Below the pieces are notes generated by a model. It was given only the letters and a program-made list of their open reading frames with translations, made no database searches and had not been told where the DNA came from. From NCBI GenBank assembly GCA_937967795.1, contig CALBSK010000099.1, forward strand, positions 1 to 27,641: a DNA stretch of 27,641 bases, given 5' to 3'. The stretch is from an uncultured Alphaproteobacteria bacterium. Its GTDB lineage: Bacteria; Pseudomonadota; Alphaproteobacteria; UBA9655. A program made the position numbers and the translations under genes. Shown here one piece after another: positions 1-7,511 of this stretch (position 1 is the first letter of the stretch; every line of letters begins with the position of its first letter).

Positions 1-56
1 ACCCATTGTTCATTGAAGGAATATCTTCCGTTAAGAACAAATCTAATCTTGATTGC

Positions 57-85
57 TTGTCAATTAATTTTATTCTATTTATATA
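57..85 (+). promoter_or_regulatory. Predicted sigma70-type promoter of small secreted gene
   Basis: A TTGTCA box at 57-62 and a TATATA box at 80-85 are separated by 17 bp in a very AT-rich stretch. They lie 22 bp upstream of the start at 108, with an AAAGGAGGG ribosome site (95-103) between. The spacing and hexamers are close to the sigma70 consensus. This is pattern matching only. Confidence 0.5.
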
Positions 86-107
86 CTTTTTTTAAAAGGA
101 GGGAAAT

Positions 108-311
108 ATGAAGATATCTCGTATTTTTTTAATGAGTTTTGTATTTATAGGTGCGGTAGCTTCTTTTGAAAATATTGTTTATGCAACTTGCCAAACCCGT
201 GCTCAACTTACTGAGCGACCCGTACCTGAAAAAGCCATTTCCCCAGCAGCAGAGCATTTTGACTTTGGATCAAAAAAGAGTTGTAGTCCTTTAGATCCAC
301 GAGGGTGCTAA
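108..311 (+). CDS. Small secreted protein, 67 aa, unknown function
   Basis: No family is recognised. The start is well supported by a strong Shine-Dalgarno (AAAGGAGGG at 95-103) and an upstream promoter-like pair. Residues 1-27 form a signal peptide: MKISR, a hydrophobic core (IFLMSFVFIGAVASF) and a likely signal peptidase I site after VYA. The mature peptide would be about 40 residues with cysteines at 28, 59 and 67, compatible with a disulfide in the periplasm or outside. It is monocistronic and converges with the lytic transglycosylase gene, whose stop is 28 bp away. It could be a short periplasmic peptide or an exported effector; the sequence does not decide. Confidence 0.6.
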   Translation: MKISRIFLMSFVFIGAVASFENIVYATCQTRAQLTERPVPEKAISPAAEHFDFGSKKSCSPLDPRGC

Positions 312-339
312 AGAAAGTCTTTAGATCTTCTGTATCGCC

Positions 340-2256
340 TCATCTCTGTAGATCATCAAGAAGTGTTTTTTGGGGTTGCCCCTCAAGGCTGCGATAGATC
401 GTAATATTCTCGAGCACGCGCATGACATAATTACGCGTTTCTGCATAAGGAATCAGTTCAATCCAATCGACAATATCAATTTCTCCTTGGCGTGGGTCGC
501 CGAACTGTTGAATCCACCGTTGTACAGGGGTATGTCCTGCATTATAGGCCGCTGCTGCGAGTATGTATGATTTATCAAAATGATCGAGCATGCGCGAGAG
601 ATGAGCGGTTCCTAAGAGAAGATTATGGTGGGGGTCGCACAATTTACTCTCTTTATGGCTTATTTTTAAGCGCTTAGCTTCTCGTGCGGCGGTTGCGGGA
701 ATGAGTTGTAAAAGGCCCACAGCGCCTGCTGAACTTTTGGCAGTGGGATTAAAGCGACTTTCTTGGTAAGCTATAGCCATAACAAAAGCTTTTTCAGGAA
801 CTGCTTGTCCTTTCCGGGGAATGGTGCAGAGAGGGTAGGCTTTTTTCAATAAAACAGGTTCGCTATAGCCTGCTTTTTTAGCTACCCAAACAATATCTGT
901 TGGGGAAAGGGCATGGGCGAGGTGAACGGCGAGCTCTTTTTCTCCTTTTGTTTTGGCTTGATCCGCAATATGTAAAAGAAACTTGCTCAGTTCGTGACAG
1001 GCTCCTTTCCCCAACCCTTTAAGAATATGAGCCGCTTTGACAAGTTCTTTTTGCTCAAATTTCTTTTTTTCCGCGGATGTCGCTTTTGGAGCAGTCGTGA
1101 GAGAAGGGTATGATTTTTCACGTAGCTTAGCCGCTGCTAATTGTCCGTAATAGGTCGTTTTATAATGAGCCCCCTTGCGGTACCATTTTCCTGCAAAATC
1201 GACTTGAGCTTGGCTTTCGTAAGTTCGTCCCATCCAATAAGCGCCACGGGCTTTGCTGACCGCTCCTTGCACATTGGCAAAAAGAGTTTCGAAATGGCGT
1301 TGAGCTTCTTTCGGTTTATTTAAAAAGCGCAAGGCCAACCAGCCGGATAACCATTCAGCATTTGCAAAATCTTCACTTCCTGGCTCAAGATCATGGCGTT
1401 GTATCAATTGGTAAGCCGTCTGATAATCTCCGAGTGCAATGAGCTCGCGTGCGAAGTAGTTTTGCTCCTTCCACCATTTTTCAGTGTAAGCCTTGCTTGG
1501 GGATAGGCTAAGGAGGATTTGACTTGCTTCTTGAACAGCATCTTGCTTTCGATAGTATCTTACGACTTCATAGAGAAGACCTTCGTCTTTAGCGTACTTT
1601 GAGGGAATAGGCTTAAATTTTCCTTCTAAAAAGGCAATTCTTATTTCTGCAATTTTTCGAACGTTAAGGGGAACATGGACTAAAAGACGCTTCGCATTGT
1701 CTCTCTGCCCTTCCCACAACAGAAATTGAAGGCGGGCGATATGATCTTTCTCTTGCAAGAGATGGCCAAAGGTGGCCATAAATTTTTTCTCTTCGCTTTT
1801 GGTGAGTTCCATGGACTTCCAAGCAGTGATCGCTATTTTTGCGGCTTTCGTTCGCTCATTATGAGAAAGAAGAGCTTTTGCATAGGAAATAACGCCCGCA
1901 GGAGTTTCTGGGGGATGTTCTCCAAACCACGCAAGGATCTCTTGGAACGAAGCCTTTTCAATGATGGCTTTTTCTGCTTTCCGGCACAGTTTTTCATGGT
2001 GTGGCCAGTGAGAATGGTTTTTAAGGAAAGTTGTAAGTTCGTGAGGTGTAAACTGATGGGGATCTCTTAAAATACCCAACCATGTCACGAGCTTTTGGGA
2101 AACGGGACATCCTTGGACTTTGAGCCTTTTTTGCTCATTAAGTTGAGCGAGAAGAGCTGATTTACACGCCTTTAATTCTTGTTGAGGCGAAAGGGCATGA
2201 AGAGAGCTCGCAAAGGAAATCCCGAGCGCTACAATTCTTAAATTCACTGCCGTCAT
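340..2256 (-). CDS. slt: Soluble lytic murein transglycosylase (Slt70-like)
   Basis: Cleaves the MurNAc-GlcNAc bond of peptidoglycan to give 1,6-anhydro products during periplasmic wall turnover (family knowledge). The C-terminal third is an SLT domain with the catalytic glutamate in YQESRFNP (about residue 499 from the chosen start), the motif GAVGLLQLIPATA and AAAYNAG further on. The preceding roughly 450 residues are helical and repeat-like, as in the Slt70 superhelical ring. The first residues after the chosen ATG (MTAVNLRIVALGISFASSLHA) read as a signal peptide. The start is uncertain. The frame stays open upstream, with an ATG at 2349 and further codons into dapA on the opposite strand. 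A GTG at 2247 would also give a clean signal peptide. No good ribosome site precedes any of them. The ATG at 2256 lies inside a palindromic element. Confidence 0.9.
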   Translation of the reverse strand: MTAVNLRIVALGISFASSLHALSPQQELKACKSALLAQLNEQKRLKVQGCPVSQKLVTWLGILRDPHQFTPHELTTFLKNHSHWPHHEKLCRKAEKAIIEKASFQEILAWFGEHPPETPAGVISYAKALLSHNERTKAAKIAITAWKSMELTKSEEKKFMATFGHLLQEKDHIARLQFLLWEGQRDNAKRLLVHVPLNVRKIAEIRIAFLEGKFKPIPSKYAKDEGLLYEVVRYYRKQDAVQEASQILLSLSPSKAYTEKWWKEQNYFARELIALGDYQTAYQLIQRHDLEPGSEDFANAEWLSGWLALRFLNKPKEAQRHFETLFANVQGAVSKARGAYWMGRTYESQAQVDFAGKWYRKGAHYKTTYYGQLAAAKLREKSYPSLTTAPKATSAEKKKFEQKELVKAAHILKGLGKGACHELSKFLLHIADQAKTKGEKELAVHLAHALSPTDIVWVAKKAGYSEPVLLKKAYPLCTIPRKGQAVPEKAFVMAIAYQESRFNPTAKSSAGAVGLLQLIPATAAREAKRLKISHKESKLCDPHHNLLLGTAHLSRMLDHFDKSYILAAAAYNAGHTPVQRWIQQFGDPRQGEIDIVDWIELIPYAETRNYVMRVLENITIYRSLEGQPQKTLLDDLQR

Positions 2257-2277
2257 CGTCGCGAAAGCGGGGATGAC
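2252..2277. repeat. Degenerate REP-like palindrome at the slt start
   Basis: GTCATC (2252-2257) and GATGAC (2272-2277) form perfect outer arms, and CGC/GCG pairs surround a GAAA loop inside, giving an imperfect hairpin. On the minus strand the element reads into the peptide VIPAFA, very like the VIPAKAGI peptides often seen when alphaproteobacterial REP-like repeats are translated (established pattern, from memory). It sits between the divergent slt and dapA genes and contains the ATG proposed as the slt start. Only this one copy of this type was found in the window. Confidence 0.5.
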
Positions 2278-2317
2278 AAAATCATAGGGTGGGTTATTTA
2301 GGAATCGTCCTAGTACC

Positions 2318-2346
2318 TTGTAGAGTTTTTTAAAGAAAGGTATGGT
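2318..2346 (+). promoter_or_regulatory. Possible promoter of dapA-smpB
   Basis: TTGTAG (2318-2323) and TATGGT (2341-2346) are spaced by 17 bp, 33 bp before the dapA ATG. A GAGAAGGA ribosome site follows at 2366-2373. The hexamers match sigma70 only partly. Confidence 0.35.
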
Positions 2347-2379
2347 CATATCAGTATTTACTCGTGAGAAGGATGCCAC

Positions 2380-3279
2380 ATGTTTCAAGGAATTTATACA
2401 GCCATCATTACACCATTCCGTGAAGGGAAGGTAGATGAAAAAAAACTGGAAGAGTTGGTTTCTTTCCAAATTGAAGCCGGCATTCAGGGCATTGTCCCTT
2501 GTGGAACAACGGGTGAATCTTTATTTTTGTCTTATGAGGAGCAAAGGCGTATCTTTGAAATATGCGCCAATGTTTGTAAGGGAAAAATCCAGTTGATTGC
2601 AGGGACGGGAGCACCCTCAACTGATGAAACCATTATGCTTACCCGTCAAGCTCATAAAGTGGGAGCGGATGGAGCCCTCATTATTAGTCCCTGGTATGTG
2701 AAACCTTCTCAAGAGAGCCTATATCACCACTATAAAAAGGTGAGCGAAGCTGTGGACCTACCCATCATTGTTTATAATAATCCAACGCGCACAGGAGCAG
2801 ATGTTTCTGTTGAAACGCTCGTGAGGTTAGCGGCTTTCAAAAACATTCAAGGATATAAAGATTGCTCGTCTTGCCTTCAACGAATTTCTGAATTGAAACG
2901 TCAGTTAGGAAATCGCTTAAGTCTCTTTTCCGGAAATGATGATCTTTGTGCAGCTCATTTAGGGATGGGAGGAGACGGGCAAATTGCAGTGGCCTCTAAT
3001 GTGGTACCAGACCTTTTTGTAACCCTAATGAAAGCATGGCGTGAAGGAAACCTTCCTCTTTTTAAGGCCACATGGGCAAATGCTTGGCCTCTTCTTTCCG
3101 CAATGTCTTTAGGAAGCAATCCTGCGCCCATTAAATATGCGATGGCACTCGTTCATAGTATGTCGAATGAATCTCGTTTGCCTTTCGCTCCTCTCAATAT
3201 TTCCACTCAAGAAGCTATCGAAGTGGCTCTACAAGACTTGGGACTTTGGAAACCTCTCGCCTCCGTGAGGGGGCAATGA
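2380..3279 (+). CDS. dapA: 4-hydroxy-tetrahydrodipicolinate synthase
   Basis: Condenses pyruvate with aspartate semialdehyde in the first committed step to diaminopimelate and lysine, in the cytoplasm. The 299 residues form a full-length TIM barrel. Visible active-site residues are the GTTGES loop (42-47, equivalent to Thr44/Thr45 of the E. coli enzyme), Tyr132 and Arg137 in VYNNPTRTG, and the Schiff-base Lys160 in GYKDCSS. A GAGAAGGA ribosome site is about 7 bp upstream. The stop overlaps the smpB start (ATGA), so the two are translationally coupled; this pairing is common in alphaproteobacteria. The gene diverges from slt, so two peptidoglycan-related genes share one upstream region. NAL and related lyases share this fold, but the tyrosine/arginine/lysine set and the smpB neighbour favour DapA. 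Confidence 0.95.
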   Translation: MFQGIYTAIITPFREGKVDEKKLEELVSFQIEAGIQGIVPCGTTGESLFLSYEEQRRIFEICANVCKGKIQLIAGTGAPSTDETIMLTRQAHKVGADGALIISPWYVKPSQESLYHHYKKVSEAVDLPIIVYNNPTRTGADVSVETLVRLAAFKNIQGYKDCSSCLQRISELKRQLGNRLSLFSGNDDLCAAHLGMGGDGQIAVASNVVPDLFVTLMKAWREGNLPLFKATWANAWPLLSAMSLGSNPAPIKYAMALVHSMSNESRLPFAPLNISTQEAIEVALQDLGLWKPLASVRGQ

Positions 3280-3737
3280 CAGTTCCTAAAAAAGTTGTGG
3301 CTCTGAATAAAAGAGCCCGTTTCGACTACTATATTGAAGAAAACATTGAAGCCGGCATTGTGCTCTATGGGAGTGAAGTCAAATCCTTACGCCAAGGAAA
3401 GGGCAGCATTGCTGAATCTTACGCTTCTGATGAAGGGGATGAGATTTTTCTTATTAATGCGTTTATCCCGGAATATGATGAAGCTAGTCGCTTTAATCAT
3501 GATCCTAAACGCCATCGCAAACTTCTTCTTCGCCGCCGAGAACTCGATCGTTTGTTGGGAGCTATTCGTAAGAAGGGGATGACGCTTGTCCCTCTTTCTC
3601 TTTATTTTAATGAACGGGGCATTGCTAAAGTGGAGCTTGGGCTTGCTTCGGGCAAGAAAAAGGCGGACAAGCGCTCTACAGAAAAAGAGCGCGATTGGAA
3701 GCGAGAAAAAGGACGCTTAATGCGGGGAAAGGGGTAA
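3276..3737 (+). CDS. smpB: SsrA (tmRNA)-binding protein SmpB
   Basis: Partner of tmRNA in trans-translation: it delivers tmRNA to stalled ribosomes and mimics the missing codon-anticodon. The 153-residue protein shows the family hallmarks: N-terminal NKRARFDYYI, the core GIVLYGSEVKSLRQGKGSI, the KRHRKLLL basic stretch, and a lysine/arginine-rich C-terminal tail (DKRSTEKERDWKREKGRLMR) that enters the decoding centre. I chose the ATG at 3276 because it overlaps the dapA stop by 4 nt and has a GTGAGGGGG ribosome site inside dapA. An in-frame ATG at 3246 would add ten unconserved residues. No ssrA gene was seen in the window. Confidence 0.96.
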   Translation: MTVPKKVVALNKRARFDYYIEENIEAGIVLYGSEVKSLRQGKGSIAESYASDEGDEIFLINAFIPEYDEASRFNHDPKRHRKLLLRRRELDRLLGAIRKKGMTLVPLSLYFNERGIAKVELGLASGKKKADKRSTEKERDWKREKGRLMRGKG

Positions 3738-3830
3738 AATAATATCATGGAAGCTCATGTTTTTTGTCTTGAAGGGTGGAGAGAAAAGTGCTTTGATAAC
3801 TTTGGAGTAAAGGAAAATGTAGAGAATAAT

Positions 3831-4571
3831 ATGAATAGTGAGGCTTATGCTTTGGAAAGTGCTGTAGAAGAATCTCATTGGTGGTTCGTCGTACGCCGTA
3901 AGCTTATCAAATCCATCATCATTGGCCATAATTTACCTAAAGATACAGCCATTTTAGATATTGGTTCTAGCACGGGAACTAACTTGAGAATGTTGAAAGA
4001 AATGGGATTTCTCAACTATCAAGGCATCGACGTTAGTGACGAGGCTATCTTCTGGTGCGCACAAAAAAAATTAGGTAGGATTCACAAGGGAGATGTATGT
4101 GCATTATCCTTTCAAGATTCAAGTTTTGATTTAATTTTAGCTACTGATATTATAGAACACGTTGAAGAAGACGGTCTGGCCTTGAAGGAAATAGATAGAG
4201 TATTGAAACCTGGAAGTTCTGTCATTATTACCGTTCCAGCTTTCAATTTATTGTGGGGGATACAAGACGATATCGTCCACCATAAAAGGCGTTACACAAA
4301 AAAATATTTATTTAAAAAAATAAGCGAAACTAAACTTTCTTGTCAGGAAAGTTTTTATTTTAATTTTTTTCTTTTTCTTCCCATATTGATAGCACGTACT
4401 ATCCTTAAGGTATTTAAAAAGCACATAAGTATTGAGGAAAGTCAAATTAATAACAATTTTATTAATAAATTTTTAAAAATAATTTTTACGTTAGATATAT
4501 ACTTAGCGAGATTTATAAAAGTGCCTTTTGGTGTTTCATTGCTTGCAGTTGCAAAAAAAGGCAACTATTAA
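3831..4571 (+). CDS. Class I SAM-dependent methyltransferase
   Basis: A Rossmann-fold SAM methyltransferase of the Methyltransf_11 type. From the chosen start it shows ESHWWFVVRRKLI near the N-terminus, motif I ILDIGSSTGTN, motif II YQGIDVS, DLILATDIIEH (motif IV) and a later LKPGSSVIITVP strand. The HWWF..RR opening is shared by methyltransferases often found in polysaccharide or lipid clusters, but the substrate cannot be read here. An ATG at 3747 gives a 274-aa form; I prefer 3831 because the conserved block begins just after it. The last third is very AT-rich and rich in Ile, Asn and Lys, unlike dapA and smpB upstream, which suggests acquisition. A hydrophobic segment (FNFFLFLPILIART) may touch the membrane. 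It may be co-transcribed after smpB. Confidence 0.8.
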   Translation: MNSEAYALESAVEESHWWFVVRRKLIKSIIIGHNLPKDTAILDIGSSTGTNLRMLKEMGFLNYQGIDVSDEAIFWCAQKKLGRIHKGDVCALSFQDSSFDLILATDIIEHVEEDGLALKEIDRVLKPGSSVIITVPAFNLLWGIQDDIVHHKRRYTKKYLFKKISETKLSCQESFYFNFFLFLPILIARTILKVFKKHISIEESQINNNFINKFLKIIFTLDIYLARFIKVPFGVSLLAVAKKGNY

Positions 4572-4994
4572 TTAGTCCCTTCCTTCTTCAATCGCGTCAA
4601 GGCCTGCCTGGGCGCATACGCCATCTTGTTCGGGAGTAGAGCCACTAATTCCGATAGATCCAATATGTTGTCCATCTTTTGTAATGATAGGAAGCCCTCC
4701 CTCGAGTAATACAATTCCAGGAATGCCAAGGTAAGGACCATTTGGGATGGCTTCATTTCTTTTGGCTAAATCTTTTGTAGAAATAGGAATACTTGCTGAT
4801 GTGAGAGCTTTAAGGGGGGCCATTTTGACGCTCACAACATTATTCCCGTCCATCCGCCGGTAATATTTCAAATTCCCGTGATTATCCATGATTGCAATGA
4901 CAATCTTTAATCCTTCTTTGAAAGCGACTGACTCTGCAGCATCTGCCATTTTTTTGGCCATTTCTAAGGACAATGCTTTTACGGTTAGAATCAT
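4572..4994 (-). CDS. GlcG/HbpS-family (DUF336) heme-binding-like protein
   Basis: The 140 residues match the GlcG/HbpS family: a helix with MADAAESVAFKEG, a strand IVIAIMDNHGNLKYYRRMDG, KALTSASIPISTKDL, then GGLPIITKDGQHIGSIGISGSTPEQDGVCAQAGLDAI. Family members include the heme-binding sensor protein HbpS and GlcG, encoded beside glycolate oxidase genes; the biochemical role of most is unknown. There is no signal peptide, so it is probably cytoplasmic. An AAAGGT ribosome site precedes the ATG at 4994. It is convergent with the methyltransferase, and the two stop codons abut (4571/4572) with no terminator between them. Confidence 0.85.
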   Translation of the reverse strand: MILTVKALSLEMAKKMADAAESVAFKEGLKIVIAIMDNHGNLKYYRRMDGNNVVSVKMAPLKALTSASIPISTKDLAKRNEAIPNGPYLGIPGIVLLEGGLPIITKDGQHIGSIGISGSTPEQDGVCAQAGLDAIEEGRD

Positions 4995-5316
4995 TAAAAT
5001 TACCTTTAGTTAATCCAGGGCCTATTCGAAAAATTATCATCGATAAATACTATTGAGAAGAGAGAAAATCAGCATTATACGGGTTCACGTGGAATGAATT
5101 TTCCATAATATATATTATGCGATATTTAAATGAAGACCAAAGGGCTCATACTTCATATAGAAAGAATGAAAAATGAAACAACCCTCTTAAGATTTACATT
5201 CTACAAAGGCTTTTTCATATAAATATCCTAAGCGACAGGTGTGATGCACCCATCTTGAAAAACCAGTAGACATAGGTTAAAATAGTTGGAAGTTAGTTTG
5301 TAGGAGATCGGTAATT
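4995..5316. other. AT-rich divergent spacer
   Basis: A 322-bp gene-free stretch between the divergent GlcG-like gene and the LRR gene. The right end holds a good promoter (5255-5283) and a GGAG ribosome site at 5303-5306. The left end holds the AAAGGT ribosome site of the minus-strand gene. The middle, including a run of TA repeats near 5107-5118, has no ORF, hairpin or RNA I can recognise. Confidence 0.5.
5255..5283 (+). promoter_or_regulatory. Predicted promoter of the LRR gene
   Basis: TTGAAA (5255-5260) and TAAAAT (5278-5283) are separated by exactly 17 bp, 33 bp upstream of the ATG at 5317, with GGAG at 5303-5306. This is a good sigma70-type match. Confidence 0.5.
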
Positions 5317-6249
5317 ATGAAAAAATTTTTGTTAACCACCAGTTTGTCTATACTTGCTCTTCATTTAAATTTACATAGTGTTTATGCAATGGATGGGACG
5401 GCCGTTGAAGTAAATACAAAGGCTACTATATCTCAAAGAAATCCGGTAAATGACCAATCCCCATTAGAAGTCTCCATAGATGAGGAAAAAACAAAAATTA
5501 TAATTACGCTTAGCCCTGACTCAATAGAGAATGTATATGGGCATGAGGACCCTTGGACGCCGGTGTACAAAGCCCTTAAAGCCTATCCAAATCTTACAAA
5601 AATAGATCTTAGACAGTATGATGTAAATGGAGGTATAAAGCGTCAGCTTCTAAACTTTAAGAAAAAATTTAAATCACAGCCCCAAGCTTCCCGTAACTTA
5701 AAGAAAGGGGCCGACCGAAAAGCCAACCGCAAGGGAAAGCAGAACTCTTCTGAAGTGGGGCTTTCCGAGGTAAGTCTAACAAAACAAATTAACAAACTTG
5801 AAACTTTCACTCCTCAACTCGGTGATATTTTATCGAAGCACTCTAACCTTACTCAATTAGAATGTTCGGGCCGTGGTGTGAATGACGATTTTCTACGGCG
5901 ATTTACTCACCTCAGAAGCTTAACGTTAGAAAATACTAGTAACATAACTGATGAGAGTATAAGTCTCCTTACTAACCTTAAGGAGCTAAAGTTAACTTAT
6001 TCTGATGATGAGCGCTCTATGGTGACTTTTGTAAGCCTTCAAAAACTTTCCTTTCTCCAAAGCTTATCCAGTAATCAAGTTCCTTGTATACATTTAGAAA
6101 ATCTTAATTTAACGGAGTTGAATCTTCTTGGTAACAAGCAGACTAGCCTTAAAAATATAGAAGGGTATACAAATCTTACCTCTCTGAAGATGGATAACGT
6201 CACTCCCGATGATGTCCGTACAATAGGCCTTACCAAGATTAAGTTTTAA
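5317..6249 (+). CDS. Secreted leucine-rich-repeat protein, possibly 3'-truncated
   Basis: Residues 1-24 are a signal peptide (MKKFLLTTSLSILALHLNL, cleavage likely after VYA). After a lysine/arginine-rich linker (about 109-145), several LRR-like units appear: LTQLECSGRGVNDDFL, LRSLTLENTSNITDES, LKELKLTY, LTELNLLGNKQTSLKNI, LTSLKMDNVTPDD. The spacing resembles the cysteine-containing/RI-like LRR types of eukaryotic-like bacterial proteins. LRR domains bind proteins; here the domain would face the periplasm or outside, so an effector or adhesin role is plausible but inferred. The start has a promoter and GGAG site. The frame stops (LTKIKF) one base before recognisable IS3-family sequence begins, so the original C-terminus may have been lost to an insertion. 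Confidence 0.8.
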   Translation: MKKFLLTTSLSILALHLNLHSVYAMDGTAVEVNTKATISQRNPVNDQSPLEVSIDEEKTKIIITLSPDSIENVYGHEDPWTPVYKALKAYPNLTKIDLRQYDVNGGIKRQLLNFKKKFKSQPQASRNLKKGADRKANRKGKQNSSEVGLSEVSLTKQINKLETFTPQLGDILSKHSNLTQLECSGRGVNDDFLRRFTHLRSLTLENTSNITDESISLLTNLKELKLTYSDDERSMVTFVSLQKLSFLQSLSSNQVPCIHLENLNLTELNLLGNKQTSLKNIEGYTNLTSLKMDNVTPDDVRTIGLTKIKF

Positions 6250-6250
6250 A

Positions 6251-6445
6251 CCAGACTCATTAGAGAGTCTTGATAAGCAGATTGGCCAGCTTACGGTAGA
6301 ACTGGACTTTTTAAAGAGCAAATCCGGCTTTTGAGACGAAAGCAGAGGCTGGATTGAAAAAGAGAACAAGAGTGCGTTCTTAAAAAAGCAATGTGAATTT
6401 TTGGGTATTTGTCGATCATCCTTATATGAACGTCTGAGCTCGATG
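6251..6445 (+). pseudogene. IS3-family transposase remnant (orfA end / orfB start)
   Basis: Read from 6251, the frame gives the orfA C-terminus: DKQIGQLTVELDFLKSKSG followed by a stop. The same frame then continues into the orfB N-terminus, IEKENKSAFLKKQCEFLGICRSSLY. Both are hallmark segments of IS3-family transposases (leucine-zipper end of OrfA, and the QC..L..RSSLY motif before the DDE domain of OrfB). The DDE catalytic region is absent and the sequence ends near 6440, where an antisense IS5-type fragment begins. It is a decayed scar with no capacity to transpose. Confidence 0.75.
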
Positions 6446-6621
6446 GTAGGGTTCATATCCATTTGGCCCATAACCTGTGACCTCCCTAGCTTGCCCATAC
6501 TTTTTCTTAGAAGTTCCCACTTTATGAGGTTAAAGACATTCATAAGCTGGCTGTTCTTTATTCTTTCTTTTGCTTCGCATCTTAAAAAGGACATATTGCC
6601 TAACTCCTCCTTTTGGGCCAT
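6440..6621 (-). pseudogene. IS5-family transposase N-terminal remnant
   Basis: From the ATG at 6621, with a strong AAAGGAGGT ribosome site just upstream, the minus strand reads MAQKEELGNMSFLRCEAK... LMNVFNLIKWELLRKSMGKLGRS. A one-frame shift then continues as GYGPNGYEP. The pattern of a short lead, an L..LI.W.....K.L.GR segment and GYGPNGYEP is typical of the N-terminal domain (DUF772-like) of IS5/IS1182-type transposases. The frame is broken and the DDE core is missing, since the sequence runs straight into the antisense IS3 remnant. A longer open frame here (down to 6109) is antisense to the LRR gene and is not a real protein. The family call is from memory of the motif. Confidence 0.6.
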
Positions 6622-6808
6622 TCTAATTACCTCCTTTCTTCTCTTCTTACTCAAGTATGCAATGGTCTTAGAAAACGAATGCTTTTTTCGCCTTGAAGAG
6701 TAAGATAGGAAAATGCTTTAATAATTTATCTTTGTAGGGGAATTATTTTCTTTGCTTCTAGATTGTTATAAAATAACGGGTTTAAAACATAAGAAAGGAT
6801 GAGTAGAT

Positions 6809-7195
6809 ATGACAATTTTCAAACTACGGTTAATTCCATTTTTAGCAAGTGTTGCTATTTTAGGGTTTATCGCTAGCGGGGGAGAGGCAATGGAGGAGAA
6901 TAAACCTTCTCATAAGAGGATTACCCACACTTTTAAGAATGTACAGGAGTGTCTTAAGATCTTTGAGAATGTTGACCAAAAAACTTTGCCTACTCTCTTA
7001 GAGAGGGCCGGAAGAAACGATATGGATGCTGTACGTCAGATTAGGGACTTTCAAAATGCGGTGAACGAGTTACCCCTTTTAGGATACAAACCACAGCAGC
7101 CTCTCTCAAGAAAGGACAAGGCTGTTGAGGGAATAAGTGATTTCCTTACATGGAACCAGAGTGACATTGAAAGGATCATAAGCAATCGTAAGTAA
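6809..7195 (+). CDS. Small secreted protein, 128 aa, unknown function
   Basis: No family is recognised. The ATG has an AAAGGATGA ribosome site at 6794-6802. Residues 1-27 form a signal peptide (MTIFKLR, then LIPFLASVAILGFIASGG, cleavage probably after GEA). The mature part of about 100 residues is mostly predicted helix (NVQECLKIFENVDQKTLPTLLERAG, MDAVRQIRDFQNAVNEL, ISDFLTWNQSDIERII) and has one cysteine. Similar in style to the other small exported proteins here. It lies between two zones of IS debris, so it may be part of an acquired segment. Confidence 0.6.
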   Translation: MTIFKLRLIPFLASVAILGFIASGGEAMEENKPSHKRITHTFKNVQECLKIFENVDQKTLPTLLERAGRNDMDAVRQIRDFQNAVNELPLLGYKPQQPLSRKDKAVEGISDFLTWNQSDIERIISNRK

Positions 7196-7380
7196 GGACT
7201 CTTCCCGAAAAAGCCGTTAAGACAAGCTCAGTTGCCGTATCTATAAGCTTCTTTTTTTCTTCAGCAGAAATTTTCTCATTAACCAGCTGATGAATTAAGC
7301 GGTCTTTTAAAATACGAGACATTTAACTAAAGGACGATGATATGATAGAATTTTCTTCTAAAAAAAAGAAGGAAAGAAAA

Positions 7381-7464
7381 ATGTCCCAAATGGGCTGCAA
7401 GAAATGCCCATCAGCAAAATACGTTAAGAGTGATCAACGACTTATAGAAGCTAAGCTTAGATAA
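7381..7464 (+). pseudogene. Possible zinc-ribbon remnant of an IS1-type InsA transposase
   Basis: A 27-codon frame begins MSQMGCKKCPSAKYVKSDQR after an AAGAAGGAAAG ribosome-like site. Many IS1-type transposases start with a zinc ribbon of the form C..C.S....K.G.....QRY.C. Here the first CxxC, the serine and a QR pair are kept, but the middle and the second CxxC are missing and the frame stops. I read this as an internally deleted N-terminal remnant. It is too short to be certain. Confidence 0.3.
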
Positions 7465-7511
7465 CTGCACATAGTTATGCCTCCTAAAGCATCAAATCCC
7501 TCATGCAACAA

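Noticed and set aside
2256..2469. N-terminal extension of slt into dapA
   Set aside because: It overlaps the coding start of dapA on the other strand and passes through a palindromic repeat, so the 709-codon version is unlikely.
6109..6654. 181-codon minus-strand ORF
   Set aside because: Only its first part (to about 6440) is IS5-type sequence, and that needs a frameshift. The remainder is antisense to the IS3 fragment and the LRR gene.
7176..7322. 48-codon minus-strand frame starting MSRILKDRLIHQLVNEKISAEEKK...
   Set aside because: The peptide looks protein-like, but there is no ribosome site and it overlaps the end of the secreted gene at 6809. Not enough to call a gene.
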